Source: CAVVAL01 sp963742725
Lineage (GTDB): Bacteria > Actinomycetota > Actinomycetes > Mycobacteriales > Cryptosporangiaceae
Reading direction: 5' to 3'
NCBI GenBank assembly: GCA_963742725.1
Contig: CAVUMX010000001.1
Coordinates: forward strand, 124,001-188,000
DNA: 64,000 bases
Below, piece after piece: positions 42,746 through 51,882 of the stretch. Made by a program: the position numbers and the translations under genes. The notes below the pieces were generated by a model, which saw only the letters and a program-made list of their open reading frames with translations, was not told the origin of the DNA and made no database searches. Within the stretch, counting starts at the first letter, position 1. Each line of letters starts with the position of its first letter.

Positions 42746-45447
42746 GCGGTCCCGGACACCGTTCTGGCGACAAGCTCCTCGATGGCCGTGAGCAGCGCCG
42801 GCGCCATGGCGGCGTCGACCCCGCCACCCTGCGCCAGGTCGTCGCCGCCACCGCCGCGCCCGGAGAGCGCGCCGCGGACGAGCTCGCTGGCCTTGAGGCC
42901 GGAGTCCCTGGCCGCCGAGTTGACCGCGACTACGAGTGACGCCTTGCCGTTCGCGCGTGCCGCGACGGCGACCACGCCGGGGCGGCCCTGCGCGAGCCGG
43001 CCGCGGATCTCCTGCGCGAGGCCGCGGACGTCGTTCGCGACCGTGCCCTCCGGCACCTCCGTGGTGACCACGGCGACACCCGCCACGTCCTTGGCCGCCG
43101 ACGCGAGATCGCCGGCGCTCGACAGGACGGCGGCGGCGCGGAGCTTGTCCAGCTCCCGCTCGGCGTCACGCAGCTGGGACAGCACCGCGGCGACCCGGTC
43201 CGGGATCTCCTCGGGACGGGCCTTGAACGTCTCGGCGAGCTGCGAGACCAGCACGTGCTCCTTCGCGAGGAACCGGAACGCGTCGAGCCCGACCAGCGCT
43301 TCGACCCGGCGCACGCCCGACCCGATCGACGCCTCGGAGAGCAGCTTGATCACGCCGAGCTGGCCGGAGCGGGCCGCGTGCGTACCGCCGCACAGCTCAC
43401 GGGCGTAGTCGCCGACCTCGACGACCCGCACCTCGTCGCCGTACTTCTCACCGAACAGCGCCATCGCGCCGATCCGCCGCGCCTCGGCCTGCGAGGTGAC
43501 GAACGCGCGGACCTCCAGGTCTTCCAGCAGGACCGCGTTGACCTGGTCCTCGACGTCGGTGAGGACGCTCGCCGGCACCGCGGACGGCGTGTTGAAGTCG
43601 AACCGCAGGCGCCCCGGCGCGTTGAGCGACCCGGCCTGGGTCGCCGACTCGCCCAGCGCGTCGCGGATGCCCTGGTGGATGAGGTGCGTGGCGGTGTGCG
43701 CGCGCGAGATCGAGCGGCGCCGGTCGACGTCGACGGCCGCGTGCACGGACTCGCCGGCGCGGATCTCGCCGGACAGCACCCGGGCGCGGTGGACGATCAG
43801 GCCCGGCGCCGGCGACTGGACGTCCAGCACCTCCAGGCGGCCGTTGCCGACCGTGAGGAAGCCCAGGTCAGGCTGCTGACCGCCGCCCTCCGCGTAAAAC
43901 GGCGTGGCGTCGAGGACGACCTCGATCTCGTCGCCCTCGCCCGCGCCGGTCAGCACGCCCCCGTCGCCGACCAGGCCGGTGACCGTGGACTCGCGCTCGA
44001 TCTCCACGTACCCGGTGAACGTCGAGGGGCCGCGGCTGTCGAGCACCGCTCGGTAGGCCGACATGTCGGCGTGGCCGGTCTTCTTCTTCTGCGAGTCGTC
44101 CTTGGCCCGCTTGCGCTGCTCGGCCATGAGGCGGCGGAACCCGTCCTCGTCGACCGACAGGCCCTGCTCGGCCGCCATCTCCAGCGTGAGGTCGATGGGG
44201 AAGCCGAACGTGTCGTGGAGCTGGAACGCCTTGGCGCCGGGCAGCGTCGTGCTGCCGCTCGCCTTGGTCTCGCCCACCGCCACGTCGAGGATCGTCGTGC
44301 CCTGCTTGAGGGTCTGGAGGAACGCCTCCTCCTCCGCGTAGGCGTACTGCGAGATCCGCTCGAAGTCGGACGCGACCTCCGGGTACGACGCGCTCATGCA
44401 GTCGCGGGTCACCGGCAGCAGCTCCGGCAGCGACGCGCCCTCGTGGCCGAGCAGGCGCATCGCCCGGATCGCGCGGCGCAGGATCCGGCGCAGGACGTAG
44501 CCGCGGCCCTCGTTCGACGGCGTGACGCCGTCGCCGATCATCATCAGCGAGCTGCGGACGTGGTCGGCGACGACCCGCAGGCGCACGTCGTCCGGATGGG
44601 ATTCCCCCGGGTTGTGGCCGGACAGGGCGCCGTACCGCTTGCCGGTGAGCTGCGCCGCGCGGTCGAGGACCGGGTAGACCTCGTCGATCTCGTACAGGTT
44701 GTCGACGCCCTGTAGCAGGTAGGCGACCCGCTCCAGGCCCATGCCGGTGTCGATGTTCTTCGCCGGCAGCTCGCCCAGGATCGGGAAGTCGGTCTTGCCG
44801 GTGCCCTCGCCCCGCTCGTACTGCATGAAGACGAGGTTCCAGAACTCCAGGTAGCGGTCGCCGTCGGGCTCCTCGCCGCTGGTGATGTCGTACTCGGGGC
44901 CGAACTCGGCGCCCCGGTCGATCAGGATCTCCGAGCACGGGCCGCACGGGCCGGGAACGCCCATCGACCAGAAGTTCGGGCCCATGCCGAGCCGGATGAT
45001 GCGCTCGGCCGGCACGCCGATCTTGTGGCGCCAGAGGTCGTAGGCCTCGTCGTCCTCGTGGTAGACCGTCGCCCACAGGCGGGACTCGTCGAACCCGTAG
45101 CCGCCCTCGGACTGCGGCTTGGTGACCAGATCCCAGGCGAGCGCGATCGCGCCCTCCTTGAAGTAGTCACCGAAGGAGAAGTTGCCGTTCATCTGGAAGA
45201 ACGTGCCGTGGCGGGTGGTCTTGCCGACCTCGTCGATGTCCGGCGTGCGGATGCACTTCTGGACGCTCGTGGCACGCGGGTACGCCGGCGTCACCTGGCC
45301 GAGCAGATACGGCTTGAACGGCACCATGCCGGCGTTGACGAACAGCAGGTTGGGGTCGTCGGCGAGCAGGCTGGCGCTGTCGACGACGGTGTGCCCGTTG
45401 CGGGCGAAGTGATCGAGGAAACGCTGGCGGATCTCGGCTGTCTTCAT
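42742..45447 (-). CDS. alaS: alanyl-tRNA synthetase
   Basis: 901 residues from ATG 45447 (MKTAEIRQRFLDHFARNGH). Class II catalytic core with FVNAGMVPFKPYLLG and FFQMNGNFSFGDYFKEGA; editing domain with HTATHLIH and CGGTHAARSG, both needed to clear mischarged Ser/Gly; C-terminal oligomerisation region at the end. The last ~200 residues are complete. Start chosen at the conserved Met; a long frame continues upstream without conservation. Confidence 0.96.
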   Translation of the reverse strand: MKTAEIRQRFLDHFARNGHTVVDSASLLADDPNLLFVNAGMVPFKPYLLGQVTPAYPRATSVQKCIRTPDIDEVGKTTRHGTFFQMNGNFSFGDYFKEGAIALAWDLVTKPQSEGGYGFDESRLWATVYHEDDEAYDLWRHKIGVPAERIIRLGMGPNFWSMGVPGPCGPCSEILIDRGAEFGPEYDITSGEEPDGDRYLEFWNLVFMQYERGEGTGKTDFPILGELPAKNIDTGMGLERVAYLLQGVDNLYEIDEVYPVLDRAAQLTGKRYGALSGHNPGESHPDDVRLRVVADHVRSSLMMIGDGVTPSNEGRGYVLRRILRRAIRAMRLLGHEGASLPELLPVTRDCMSASYPEVASDFERISQYAYAEEEAFLQTLKQGTTILDVAVGETKASGSTTLPGAKAFQLHDTFGFPIDLTLEMAAEQGLSVDEDGFRRLMAEQRKRAKDDSQKKKTGHADMSAYRAVLDSRGPSTFTGYVEIERESTVTGLVGDGGVLTGAGEGDEIEVVLDATPFYAEGGGQQPDLGFLTVGNGRLEVLDVQSPAPGLIVHRARVLSGEIRAGESVHAAVDVDRRRSISRAHTATHLIHQGIRDALGESATQAGSLNAPGRLRFDFNTPSAVPASVLTDVEDQVNAVLLEDLEVRAFVTSQAEARRIGAMALFGEKYGDEVRVVEVGDYARELCGGTHAARSGQLGVIKLLSEASIGSGVRRVEALVGLDAFRFLAKEHVLVSQLAETFKARPEEIPDRVAAVLSQLRDAERELDKLRAAAVLSSAGDLASAAKDVAGVAVVTTEVPEGTVANDVRGLAQEIRGRLAQGRPGVVAVAARANGKASLVVAVNSAARDSGLKASELVRGALSGRGGGGDDLAQGGGVDAAMAPALLTAIEELVARTVSGTA

Positions 45448-45496
45448 GAGGTCATCCGTCTGTATGGCGAGAGGAACAGGGTCAGGGCATGCGTCG

Positions 45497-45568
45497 TCAG
45501 GAGGGCACCGCGACCGCGGCGACCTCCCGGATAGCTCGCGCCAGCCGAGCGATCTCGACACCAGACAC
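45497..45568 (-). CDS. 23-residue Ala-rich ORF upstream of alaS
   Basis: A GTG at 45568 is preceded by a strong ribosome site (GATGAGGAG). It opens VSGVEIARLARAIREV and has six alanines in 23 residues. It ends 49 bases before alaS. It may be a leader peptide for alaS, or the remnant of a duplicated start of the DUF948 gene, whose first residues are VSGWEIAAL. No attenuator hairpin was pinned down. Confidence 0.35.
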   Translation of the reverse strand: MSGVEIARLARAIREVAAVAVPS

Positions 45569-45691
45569 GCTGAAACTCCTCATCTCCGCACGCGAGCGGC
45601 CAGCCTGAGCCGCCCGAAACGCCTGCCAAGAACAGTACCGCGCGGCCGGTAGCCCGGTCGTCCCACATTCCGGGCCTGTGGACAACGGGGC

Positions 45692-45964
45692 TCAGCGGCG
45701 CCCGGGCTCGTCGTCTTCCTCGCCGAGCAGGCTCGCGATGTCGCCCTCGGTCGCCAGCGCGGCCAGCAGGTCGTCCTCCCGCTCGGCCATCGCGGCCCGG
45801 ACGTCGTCCGCGAACTCGCGCACCGTCTCCAGCAGGCCAGCCGCCGAACCACGGGCCGAGTCGGCCAGGCCGGACGGGCTGTAGGAGTCGGCCGTCTGGA
45901 CGAGCTTCCGCACGACCAGCGCGCCGACCGCCACGCCCACCCCGAGCCAGAACAGGCGCTTCAT
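45692..45964 (-). CDS. DUF6167-like small membrane protein
   Basis: 90 residues. One N-terminal helix (RLFWLGVGVAVGALVVRKL) and an acidic helical tail ending LLGEEDDEPGRR. Shares one base with the DUF948 stop (TGATG). The pair stands upstream of alaS in many actinobacteria; function unknown. Confidence 0.78.
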   Translation of the reverse strand: MKRLFWLGVGVAVGALVVRKLVQTADSYSPSGLADSARGSAAGLLETVREFADDVRAAMAEREDDLLAALATEGDIASLLGEEDDEPGRR

Positions 45965-46413
45965 CAGGCACCCCCACGGCGGTGCCGGGCCCGGCGCCGC
46001 TCCTTCATCTGGGACTTGACCTCGCGCTCCACATCGGAACGCTTCCGGGCGTTCGTCGCCTGCCGGACGCCGTAGGTGAACGCGGCGACCTTGACCAGCG
46101 GGCTGCCGAGCGTGGCCGCGAACAGCGACGTCAGCGCCGACACGTTGGTCGTCACCTGCTGGACGTGATCGGTCATCGTGTCGACCTTCGCGAGCTGGCC
46201 GTTCACGCCGACGAGCGTCTCGTTCACCCCGTCCACGCTGACGTGGACGCTGGACAGCAACGGCCCGGCCTGGTCCGTCAGCTCGTTGATCGCGCGGGTC
46301 GCGGCGTCAACCGTCTTGCGCAGCTTGAGGATCGGGATCATCAGCGCACCGACCAGCAGCAGGAACGCGCCTGCCGCGATCAGGGCCGCGATCTCCCAAC
46401 CGGACACCGACAC
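45964..46413 (-). CDS. DUF948 family protein
   Basis: 149 residues. N-terminal membrane helix (IAALIAAGAFLLLVGALMIPIL), then a long helical, coiled-coil-like region and a basic end (KSQMKERRRARHRRGG). Likely a membrane-anchored structural protein; no enzymatic motif is present. Confidence 0.82.
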   Translation of the reverse strand: MSVSGWEIAALIAAGAFLLLVGALMIPILKLRKTVDAATRAINELTDQAGPLLSSVHVSVDGVNETLVGVNGQLAKVDTMTDHVQQVTTNVSALTSLFAATLGSPLVKVAAFTYGVRQATNARKRSDVEREVKSQMKERRRARHRRGGA

Positions 46414-46475
46414 CGGGTCCCCCTCGATTCGTCGATTGGCACGGGGGTCCTACCCCGTCCCGGGTGACCCTACTC

Positions 46476-46976
46476 TCACACCCGACCCGGGCCAGGTACC
46501 GGATCGACACGGCAGTGGACAGTCGGGCAGTCGAGAATCGCCTGCGACGGGCTCACCGCCTCGTGCAGCACGATCTCCAGCTTCGACGGACCGGAATCGT
46601 CGCTGGTCAGCGGCGTCGCGGAGTAGGCCAGGACCAGGTCGTCGCGCGTCCAGCAGTCGGTGTCGACGCCGCTCTCGGGCGGCGCGCTGTCGCAGTCAGT
46701 CTGGTAGCGCCAGCCCGCGCGGTCGAGCGCCTGGGCGTACACCATCTCCACATCGGACGCCGATTTCGGCAACTTCGCGTACCGGCGGGTCCACCGTGGC
46801 GGGTCGGCGTCCTCGTCGGCGGTGTCCTGGGCGCCGGCGAACCACGACGGCGCCTTGACCTCGGCGAGCGCCTCGGCCGGGCCGGCGTCGCCGCCGCATC
46901 CGGACAGCGCGACGAGCGCCAGGAGGGCAGCCAGGAACAGGCCCCGCTGGGCGGGGCCGTGGGTGGTGCGTGTCAT
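46476..46976 (-). CDS. predicted lipoprotein
   Basis: 166 residues. Signal peptide with lipobox LSGC (Cys at ~27) after LFLAALLALVALSGC. The mature part is rich in Asp and has four or five cysteines. Overlaps the rarA stop as ATGA. No known family recognised. Confidence 0.75.
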   Translation of the reverse strand: MTRTTHGPAQRGLFLAALLALVALSGCGGDAGPAEALAEVKAPSWFAGAQDTADEDADPPRWTRRYAKLPKSASDVEMVYAQALDRAGWRYQTDCDSAPPESGVDTDCWTRDDLVLAYSATPLTSDDSGPSKLEIVLHEAVSPSQAILDCPTVHCRVDPVPGPGRV

Positions 46977-48310
46977 TTCTTCTGTTCTCCCCGAATGATC
47001 GTGCGGAGCCGGTCGACCCGCTCCACGAGTGGCCGCTCGGCACCGTGCCGGCTCGGCGTGTAGTAGTCCCGGTCGGCGATCTCGTCCGGCGCGTGCTGCT
47101 GGGGCACGACGCCCGCGTCCTCGTCGTGCGGATAGCGGTAGCCCGTGCCGTGACCCAGCCCCTTGGCGCCCGGGTAGTGGGAGTCGCGCAGCGCCGGCGG
47201 GACGGCGCCCGTGCGCCCGGCCCGGACGTCCGCCTCGGCGGACCCGATCGCGGTGGTGACCGCGTTCGACTTCGGCGCCGTGGCCAGGTGGATCACCGCC
47301 TGCGCCAGGTTCAGCTTCCCTTCGGGCAGGCCGATCAGCTGGACGGCCTGCGCCGCCGCGACCGCGACCTGCAACGCCGTGGGGTCGGCCATGCCGACGT
47401 CCTCGCTGGCGAAGATCACCAGGCGCCGGGCGATGAAGCGGGGATCCTCGCCGGCCACGAGCATGCGGGCCAGCCAGTGCAACGCCGCGTCCACGTCGGA
47501 GCCGCGCATGCTCTTGATGAACGCGCTCGTCACGTCGTAGTGGGCGTCGCCGTCGCGGTCGTAGCGGACGGCGGCCTGGTCGACGGCGGCCTCGGCGGTG
47601 GCCAGGTCGACCTCGGACATGCCCAGCGCCGACGCTGAACCGGCAGCCGCCTCCAGCGCCGTGAGCGCCCGCCGGGCATCACCCGCGGCGAGCCGGACGA
47701 TGTGGGCCTCCGCCTCGGAGGAGACCGTGACCGCGCCGGCCAGCCCGCGCTCTTCGGTCAGTGCCCGCCGTACGACCGAGAGAATGTCTTCGTCCTTGAG
47801 GGGTTCGAGCGTGAGCAGCAGCGACCGCGACAGCAGCGGCGACACGATCGAGAAGTAGGGGTTCTCCGTCGTGGCCGCGACCAGGGTGACCGTGCGGTCC
47901 TCGACGGCGGCCAGCAGCGAGTCCTGCTGGGTCTTGGAGAAGCGGTGGACCTCGTCCAGGAAGAGGACGGTCTGCCGCCCGGAGAAGCCGAGTTCGCGGC
48001 GGGCCTCGTCGATGACCGCGCGGACGTCCTTCACGCCGGCCGTGAGCGCGGACAGCTGCACATACCGGCGGCGCGTCGCGCGGGACACGATCTGCGCGAT
48101 CGTCGTCTTGCCGGACCCGGGCGGCCCCCACAGGATCACCGACAGCGGCGCGTCGCCCTCCACCAGCCGCCGCAGCGGCGAGCCGGGGTTCAGCAGGTTC
48201 CGCTGGCCGACCAGCTCGTCGAGCGTGCGCGGACGCATCCGGACCGCGAGCGGAGCCGACTTCGCCGCGACTTCGGCGCCGACGGCATCGAACAGGCTCT
48301 CCGGCTCCAC
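46973..48310 (-). CDS. rarA: replication-associated recombination protein RarA (MgsA)
   Basis: AAA+ ATPase acting at stalled forks. 445 residues. Walker A LWGPPGSGKTTIAQIV, Walker B VLFLDEVHRFSKTQQD, sensor 1 TLVAATTENPYFS; the C-terminal tetramerisation domain ends near GYRYPHDEDAGVVPQQ, the usual family end. Start GTG/ATG region at 48310. Confidence 0.93.
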   Translation of the reverse strand: MEPESLFDAVGAEVAAKSAPLAVRMRPRTLDELVGQRNLLNPGSPLRRLVEGDAPLSVILWGPPGSGKTTIAQIVSRATRRRYVQLSALTAGVKDVRAVIDEARRELGFSGRQTVLFLDEVHRFSKTQQDSLLAAVEDRTVTLVAATTENPYFSIVSPLLSRSLLLTLEPLKDEDILSVVRRALTEERGLAGAVTVSSEAEAHIVRLAAGDARRALTALEAAAGSASALGMSEVDLATAEAAVDQAAVRYDRDGDAHYDVTSAFIKSMRGSDVDAALHWLARMLVAGEDPRFIARRLVIFASEDVGMADPTALQVAVAAAQAVQLIGLPEGKLNLAQAVIHLATAPKSNAVTTAIGSAEADVRAGRTGAVPPALRDSHYPGAKGLGHGTGYRYPHDEDAGVVPQQHAPDEIADRDYYTPSRHGAERPLVERVDRLRTIIRGEQKK

Positions 48311-48395
48311 AGTGGCGACCCTACCGCCCGGTACCGACGATCTCGGCCCACCGTAACGAGCGTCACGGCAGGCCCCGGCTCGCGTGCGCTAGGAT

Positions 48396-48409
48396 TTGAA
48401 CATGTTCAA
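48396..48409. promoter_or_regulatory. 14-base perfect palindrome before the YndJ-like gene
   Basis: TTGAACATGTTCAA lies 17 bases before the start at 48426, between the -10 area and the ribosome site. A TetR/ArsR-type dimer site is likely. No adjacent regulator gene is seen. Confidence 0.65.
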
Positions 48410-48425
48410 TTCTTCGGAGGCCGTG

Positions 48426-49361
48426 ATGGACGTGCTGCTGTTCTGGATCCAGCTCCTCGCCGTGTGGGTGATCGTGCCGCTCGGGCTGGGCCTCGTCGAC
48501 GACCTTCCGGGCGGACGGGTGCTCCGCTGGTGTCAACGGCCGGCGGCCGCGCTCGCCACGATCGCGCTGGTGCTGCCGCAGGGGCCGGTCGCCGCCGCCT
48601 TCGCGGGCGGGTACGGCGTGTGGTGCCTCGCCGCCGCCGGTGCGGGCGCCGTGCTGATCGGCCGGGCCCTCCGACGGTCCGGCACGGGCGGCGACCCGGC
48701 TGACGTGGCGGGCCAGGGCGCAGCGGGCGGGCGGCTCGCGGCGGCTGGCCGGTGGGCGGTCGGGGTGGCGCCGGCGGCCGCCCTGCTGTCGTTGCCGGTG
48801 GCGGCGCTCGGGATGGTCGCGTCCACGGGCGGCAGGGAGCTGTTCGGGTTCAAGCTGATCCTGCTGACGCTGACGTCGGTGCACTTCCACTTCGCCGGGT
48901 TCGGCGCCGTACTGATCGCGGGCCGTACCGCGCAGGCCCTGGACCGGCGCTGGACCGATCTCGCGTGCGTGGCCGTCGTGGTCTCCCCCGCGATCATCGG
49001 CGCCATGTTCTTCGTGTCTCCCGCCGCGCAGCTACCCGCCGTGGTGACGTTGAGCGTCGGCGTCGCGCTGCTGGCCCTGGCCCACCTGTGCACCCGTCCG
49101 GGCGTGCTGCTCACCGTGAGCGGCCTGTCGGTGCTGGTGCCGATGGTGCTCGCCGTCTGGTGGACGGCCGGGCTGGCGTTCGACGTGCCGCACCTGACCA
49201 TGACCTGGACGGCCGCCACCCACGGCGTCGCCAACGCGCTCGGCTACACCCTGTGCGGACTGCTGGGCTGGCGTCAGCTGGCCGCGTACCAGGCGGACGG
49301 GTACTCCGGGGCGCCGACCAGTTCCGGCGAGTACGCGGGCAGCCGCACGAGCTGGAAGTAG
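48426..49361 (+). CDS. YndJ-like multi-span membrane protein
   Basis: About 311 residues. GGAGG 5 bases before ATG 48426. Eight or so hydrophobic spans; the family mark is FKLILLTLTSVHFHFAGFGA and, near the end, THGVANALGYTLCGLLGWR. Function unknown. The last ~28 residues are unconserved and lie antisense to the end of the acetyltransferase gene. Confidence 0.8.
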   Translation: MDVLLFWIQLLAVWVIVPLGLGLVDDLPGGRVLRWCQRPAAALATIALVLPQGPVAAAFAGGYGVWCLAAAGAGAVLIGRALRRSGTGGDPADVAGQGAAGGRLAAAGRWAVGVAPAAALLSLPVAALGMVASTGGRELFGFKLILLTLTSVHFHFAGFGAVLIAGRTAQALDRRWTDLACVAVVVSPAIIGAMFFVSPAAQLPAVVTLSVGVALLALAHLCTRPGVLLTVSGLSVLVPMVLAVWWTAGLAFDVPHLTMTWTAATHGVANALGYTLCGLLGWRQLAAYQADGYSGAPTSSGEYAGSRTSWK

Positions 49362-49777
49362 CCGTGCCGCTCGCCCCACGGGTCGACGACGCCGTGGTCG
49401 GTGCTGGCCGTGAAGCCGAACCGCCCGTAGTACCCGGGGTCCCCGAGCAGCGTGACCATGCCCCGGTCGGTCGTGGCGGCGGCGTCGAGAGCGGCTCGCA
49501 CCAGCGCCGATCCGACGCCGTCGCGCTGGTGCGCGGGCAGGACGCCGATGGGGCCCAGCGCGAACACGGGCTTCCCGGCGAGCGTGATGTCCGTCAGCAG
49601 CACATGCCCGACGACCTCCCCGACGCGCTCGGCCACCAGCGACAGCTCCGGATGCCACCACGGACCGCCCCGCAGCGCGTCGACCAGGTCGGGCTCGAAG
49701 GCACCGCCGAACGCGGCCAGGTGGACGGCATGGATCGCGGCTACATCGTCGGCGTCGGCCCGCTCGGCCCGGATCAT
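49274..49777 (-). CDS. GNAT family N-acetyltransferase
   Basis: 167 residues. The acetyl-CoA loop is in IGVLPAHQRDGVGSALVRAAL; then GDPGYYGRFGF. This is the YhbS-like branch. Starts at ATG 49777 or nearby in-frame codons (GTG 49780, ATG 49789). Its last 88 bases overlap the convergent YndJ-like gene. Confidence 0.85.
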   Translation of the reverse strand: MIRAERADADDVAAIHAVHLAAFGGAFEPDLVDALRGGPWWHPELSLVAERVGEVVGHVLLTDITLAGKPVFALGPIGVLPAHQRDGVGSALVRAALDAAATTDRGMVTLLGDPGYYGRFGFTASTDHGVVDPWGERHGYFQLVRLPAYSPELVGAPEYPSAWYAAS

Positions 49778-49851
49778 CACGCCGCCCATCCCCTCACGGG
49801 CCGTGGCGGGCCCGCAACGCAATTTCGCCGCGCCGGGCCCGCGACGCAATG

Positions 49852-50964
49852 TCAGGGCACCCGCCGGCCCGACGCCCGGAAGGCCGGGTAGCCGAGCAGC
49901 ACCAGGTCGCTCTGCGCCCACTGCCGCGCGGCCGCCGTCAGCGCGCTCCGCAGCAGCGCCACGACAGCGGGCAGTTCGCCGGCCCGGTCGAGTTCGTCGG
50001 CGAGCCACCGCCAGCGGTGCACGAGGTACGGGCGGCGGCGGGGGGCACGGCCACCGGCCGGGACGAGTTCGGCGGCGTCGTCCAGCGCGCCGGGCAGCAG
50101 CCACAGCGACATGGACAACACCCAGACCGCGCAGGCACCCCGGACGCCCGCGTCCCACACCGCGTCGTCGCTCAGCTCCGGGAACGCCTCGACGACCTCG
50201 GCCCGGAACGCCGCTTCCATCATCGTGGTCAGGCCCTGGGGCGGCGTGAAGACGCACCAGCAGGTGGCGAACGGCAGCCGCGTGTACGCCGCGTCGAGGA
50301 ACACGGAGTGGAAGCCGGCGCTCTCGAAGTCGAGGAAGCGCAGGCCGTCCTGGGTGAACAGGTTGTTGTCCGGGCAGACGTCGCCCGGCGAGAACACGGC
50401 GTACTCGCCCGGTTCGGTGTGCACGAGCAGCGAGATCAGTTCGGTGTCCAGGCCCGGCGGCAGGTCGGCACCGAGCGCGCCGAACCGGGCCGGGATCTCG
50501 CGCAACGCCCGGGGCAGCCAGGTCGCGTCGTCGGGGTTGGCGGTGTCGCCGCCGAACCGCTGGCGCAGCGCCGCGAACTCGGCCTGACGCCCCGCCGACT
50601 CGGCGCACAGCCGGCCGAACTCGGTCGCCCAGGCGGTCGCGGCGGCGGCGGCGCGCTCCGGGTCGTCGGCGAGCAGCAGGTCGGCGAGGTTCTGCCCCGT
50701 GCCCAGGTCTTCCAGGACGAGGACGCCCGCCTCGGCGTCGAACGCCAGCAGCTTCGGCCCGGCCGTGCTGAACGCCAGCCCGGCGGCCTCGTCGAGGAAC
50801 GACTCGCGCGCTTCCTGGCGGTGCGCCTTGACGATCACCGTGCCGCGGTTCTCCACGCGGACGCGCAGCACCACCGAACGGCCGCTGCCGCCGATAGAGA
50901 CGGGGTCGACGAGCCGGCACTCCTGCCCGGACGCCACCGACAACGCCGCCTCCGCCGCCGCCAT
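49852..50964 (-). CDS. aminoglycoside phosphotransferase-like kinase
   Basis: About 370 residues. Beta-lobe lysine in GTVIVKAHRQE, catalytic loop VFSPGDVCPDNNLF (the usual HGDxxxxN has Pro for His; the Asp and Asn stay), and the metal Asp in LRFLDFESAG. ATG 50964 is the first standard start; a CTG at 51006 overlapping the upstream stop is possible and preceded by AAGGGTGG. Substrate unknown; resistance is not implied. Confidence 0.82.
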   Translation of the reverse strand: MAAAEAALSVASGQECRLVDPVSIGGSGRSVVLRVRVENRGTVIVKAHRQEARESFLDEAAGLAFSTAGPKLLAFDAEAGVLVLEDLGTGQNLADLLLADDPERAAAAATAWATEFGRLCAESAGRQAEFAALRQRFGGDTANPDDATWLPRALREIPARFGALGADLPPGLDTELISLLVHTEPGEYAVFSPGDVCPDNNLFTQDGLRFLDFESAGFHSVFLDAAYTRLPFATCWCVFTPPQGLTTMMEAAFRAEVVEAFPELSDDAVWDAGVRGACAVWVLSMSLWLLPGALDDAAELVPAGGRAPRRRPYLVHRWRWLADELDRAGELPAVVALLRSALTAAARQWAQSDLVLLGYPAFRASGRRVP

Positions 50965-51002
50965 CGCCTCGGCGGTGGACGGGAGGCCGGCGTCCGTGAC
51001 GG

Positions 51003-51698
51003 TCAGAGGAAGCCACCCTTGGTTCTGGCGCCGAGGTCGGCGGCCATGCGCAGGAACGGGTTGGTGGCCCGCTCGCGCCCGATCGTCGTGGACTCGCCGT
51101 GCCCCGGGTGGACGATCGTCGCGTCGTCCATCGGCATCACGACCGTGCGCAGCGACTCGACCATGTCGGCCTCGCTGCCACCGGGCAGGTCGACGCGGCC
51201 GATCGAACCGGCGAACAGAAGGTCGCCGGAGAACAGCACCGGCTCGTCGGGGGTGTCCAGGCCGAACACGACCGATCCAGGGGTGTGGCCGGGGGCGAGG
51301 CGCACGGACAGGTCGACGCCGGCCAGCGACAGGGTCTGGCCGTCGGCCAGCTCGCGCACGTCGTCCGGCTCGCTGAACGCGAGCTGCCCGAACAGCGGCG
51401 TGCCAGCACGCGCGCCGATGCCGCTCCACGGATCGGCGAGCTGGTGCCGGTCGGACGGGTGCACGTACGCGGGGATGTCCCGGGCGCCGCACACCGGCGC
51501 GACGGAGAACGTGTGGTCGAAATGACCGTGGGTAAGCACGACCGCGACAGGCTGCAACCGGTGCTGGCTGATGATGTCGTCCAGCTGGGACTGCGCGCCG
51601 ATGCCGGGATCGACGACGACGCACTCTTGGCCTGGGCCGGGCGCGATCACCCAGCAGTTCGTGCCGGGTGGTCCGGCGGGGAACCCGGCGACGAGCAC
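51003..51698 (-). CDS. metallo-beta-lactamase fold hydrolase, glyoxalase II-like
   Basis: 231 residues from GTG 51698 with GAGAGG upstream (GTG 51722 is an alternative). Metal motifs LTHGHFDHTF, APGHTPGS, FSGDLLF and VHPGHGE are complete. Family members hydrolyse thioesters such as S-lactoylglutathione-like or mycothiol adducts; substrate unresolved. Between rel-like neighbours and the cyclophilin, as in other actinobacteria. Confidence 0.88.
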   Translation of the reverse strand: MLVAGFPAGPPGTNCWVIAPGPGQECVVVDPGIGAQSQLDDIISQHRLQPVAVVLTHGHFDHTFSVAPVCGARDIPAYVHPSDRHQLADPWSGIGARAGTPLFGQLAFSEPDDVRELADGQTLSLAGVDLSVRLAPGHTPGSVVFGLDTPDEPVLFSGDLLFAGSIGRVDLPGGSEADMVESLRTVVMPMDDATIVHPGHGESTTIGRERATNPFLRMAADLGARTKGGFL

Positions 51699-51882
51699 GT
51701 GGCGGATCCTCTCTCTCGGCACCGACAGTCGGTGACTGCCAGTCAGCCTACCGACGACTGGAGGCGGTGACGACGGTTGACCCAGTACCGACGCGTAGGG
51801 GGCGATTGCGCTCCTCGTACACTCTGTCGGTCACCGGAGGAGACTCCGGGCTACCCCCGGACGTAGACGACAGGAGCACCTC

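Noticed and set aside
49852..50964. Aminoglycoside resistance gene
   Set aside because: Only the kinase fold is supported; the catalytic loop is atypical and these proteins have many non-antibiotic substrates.
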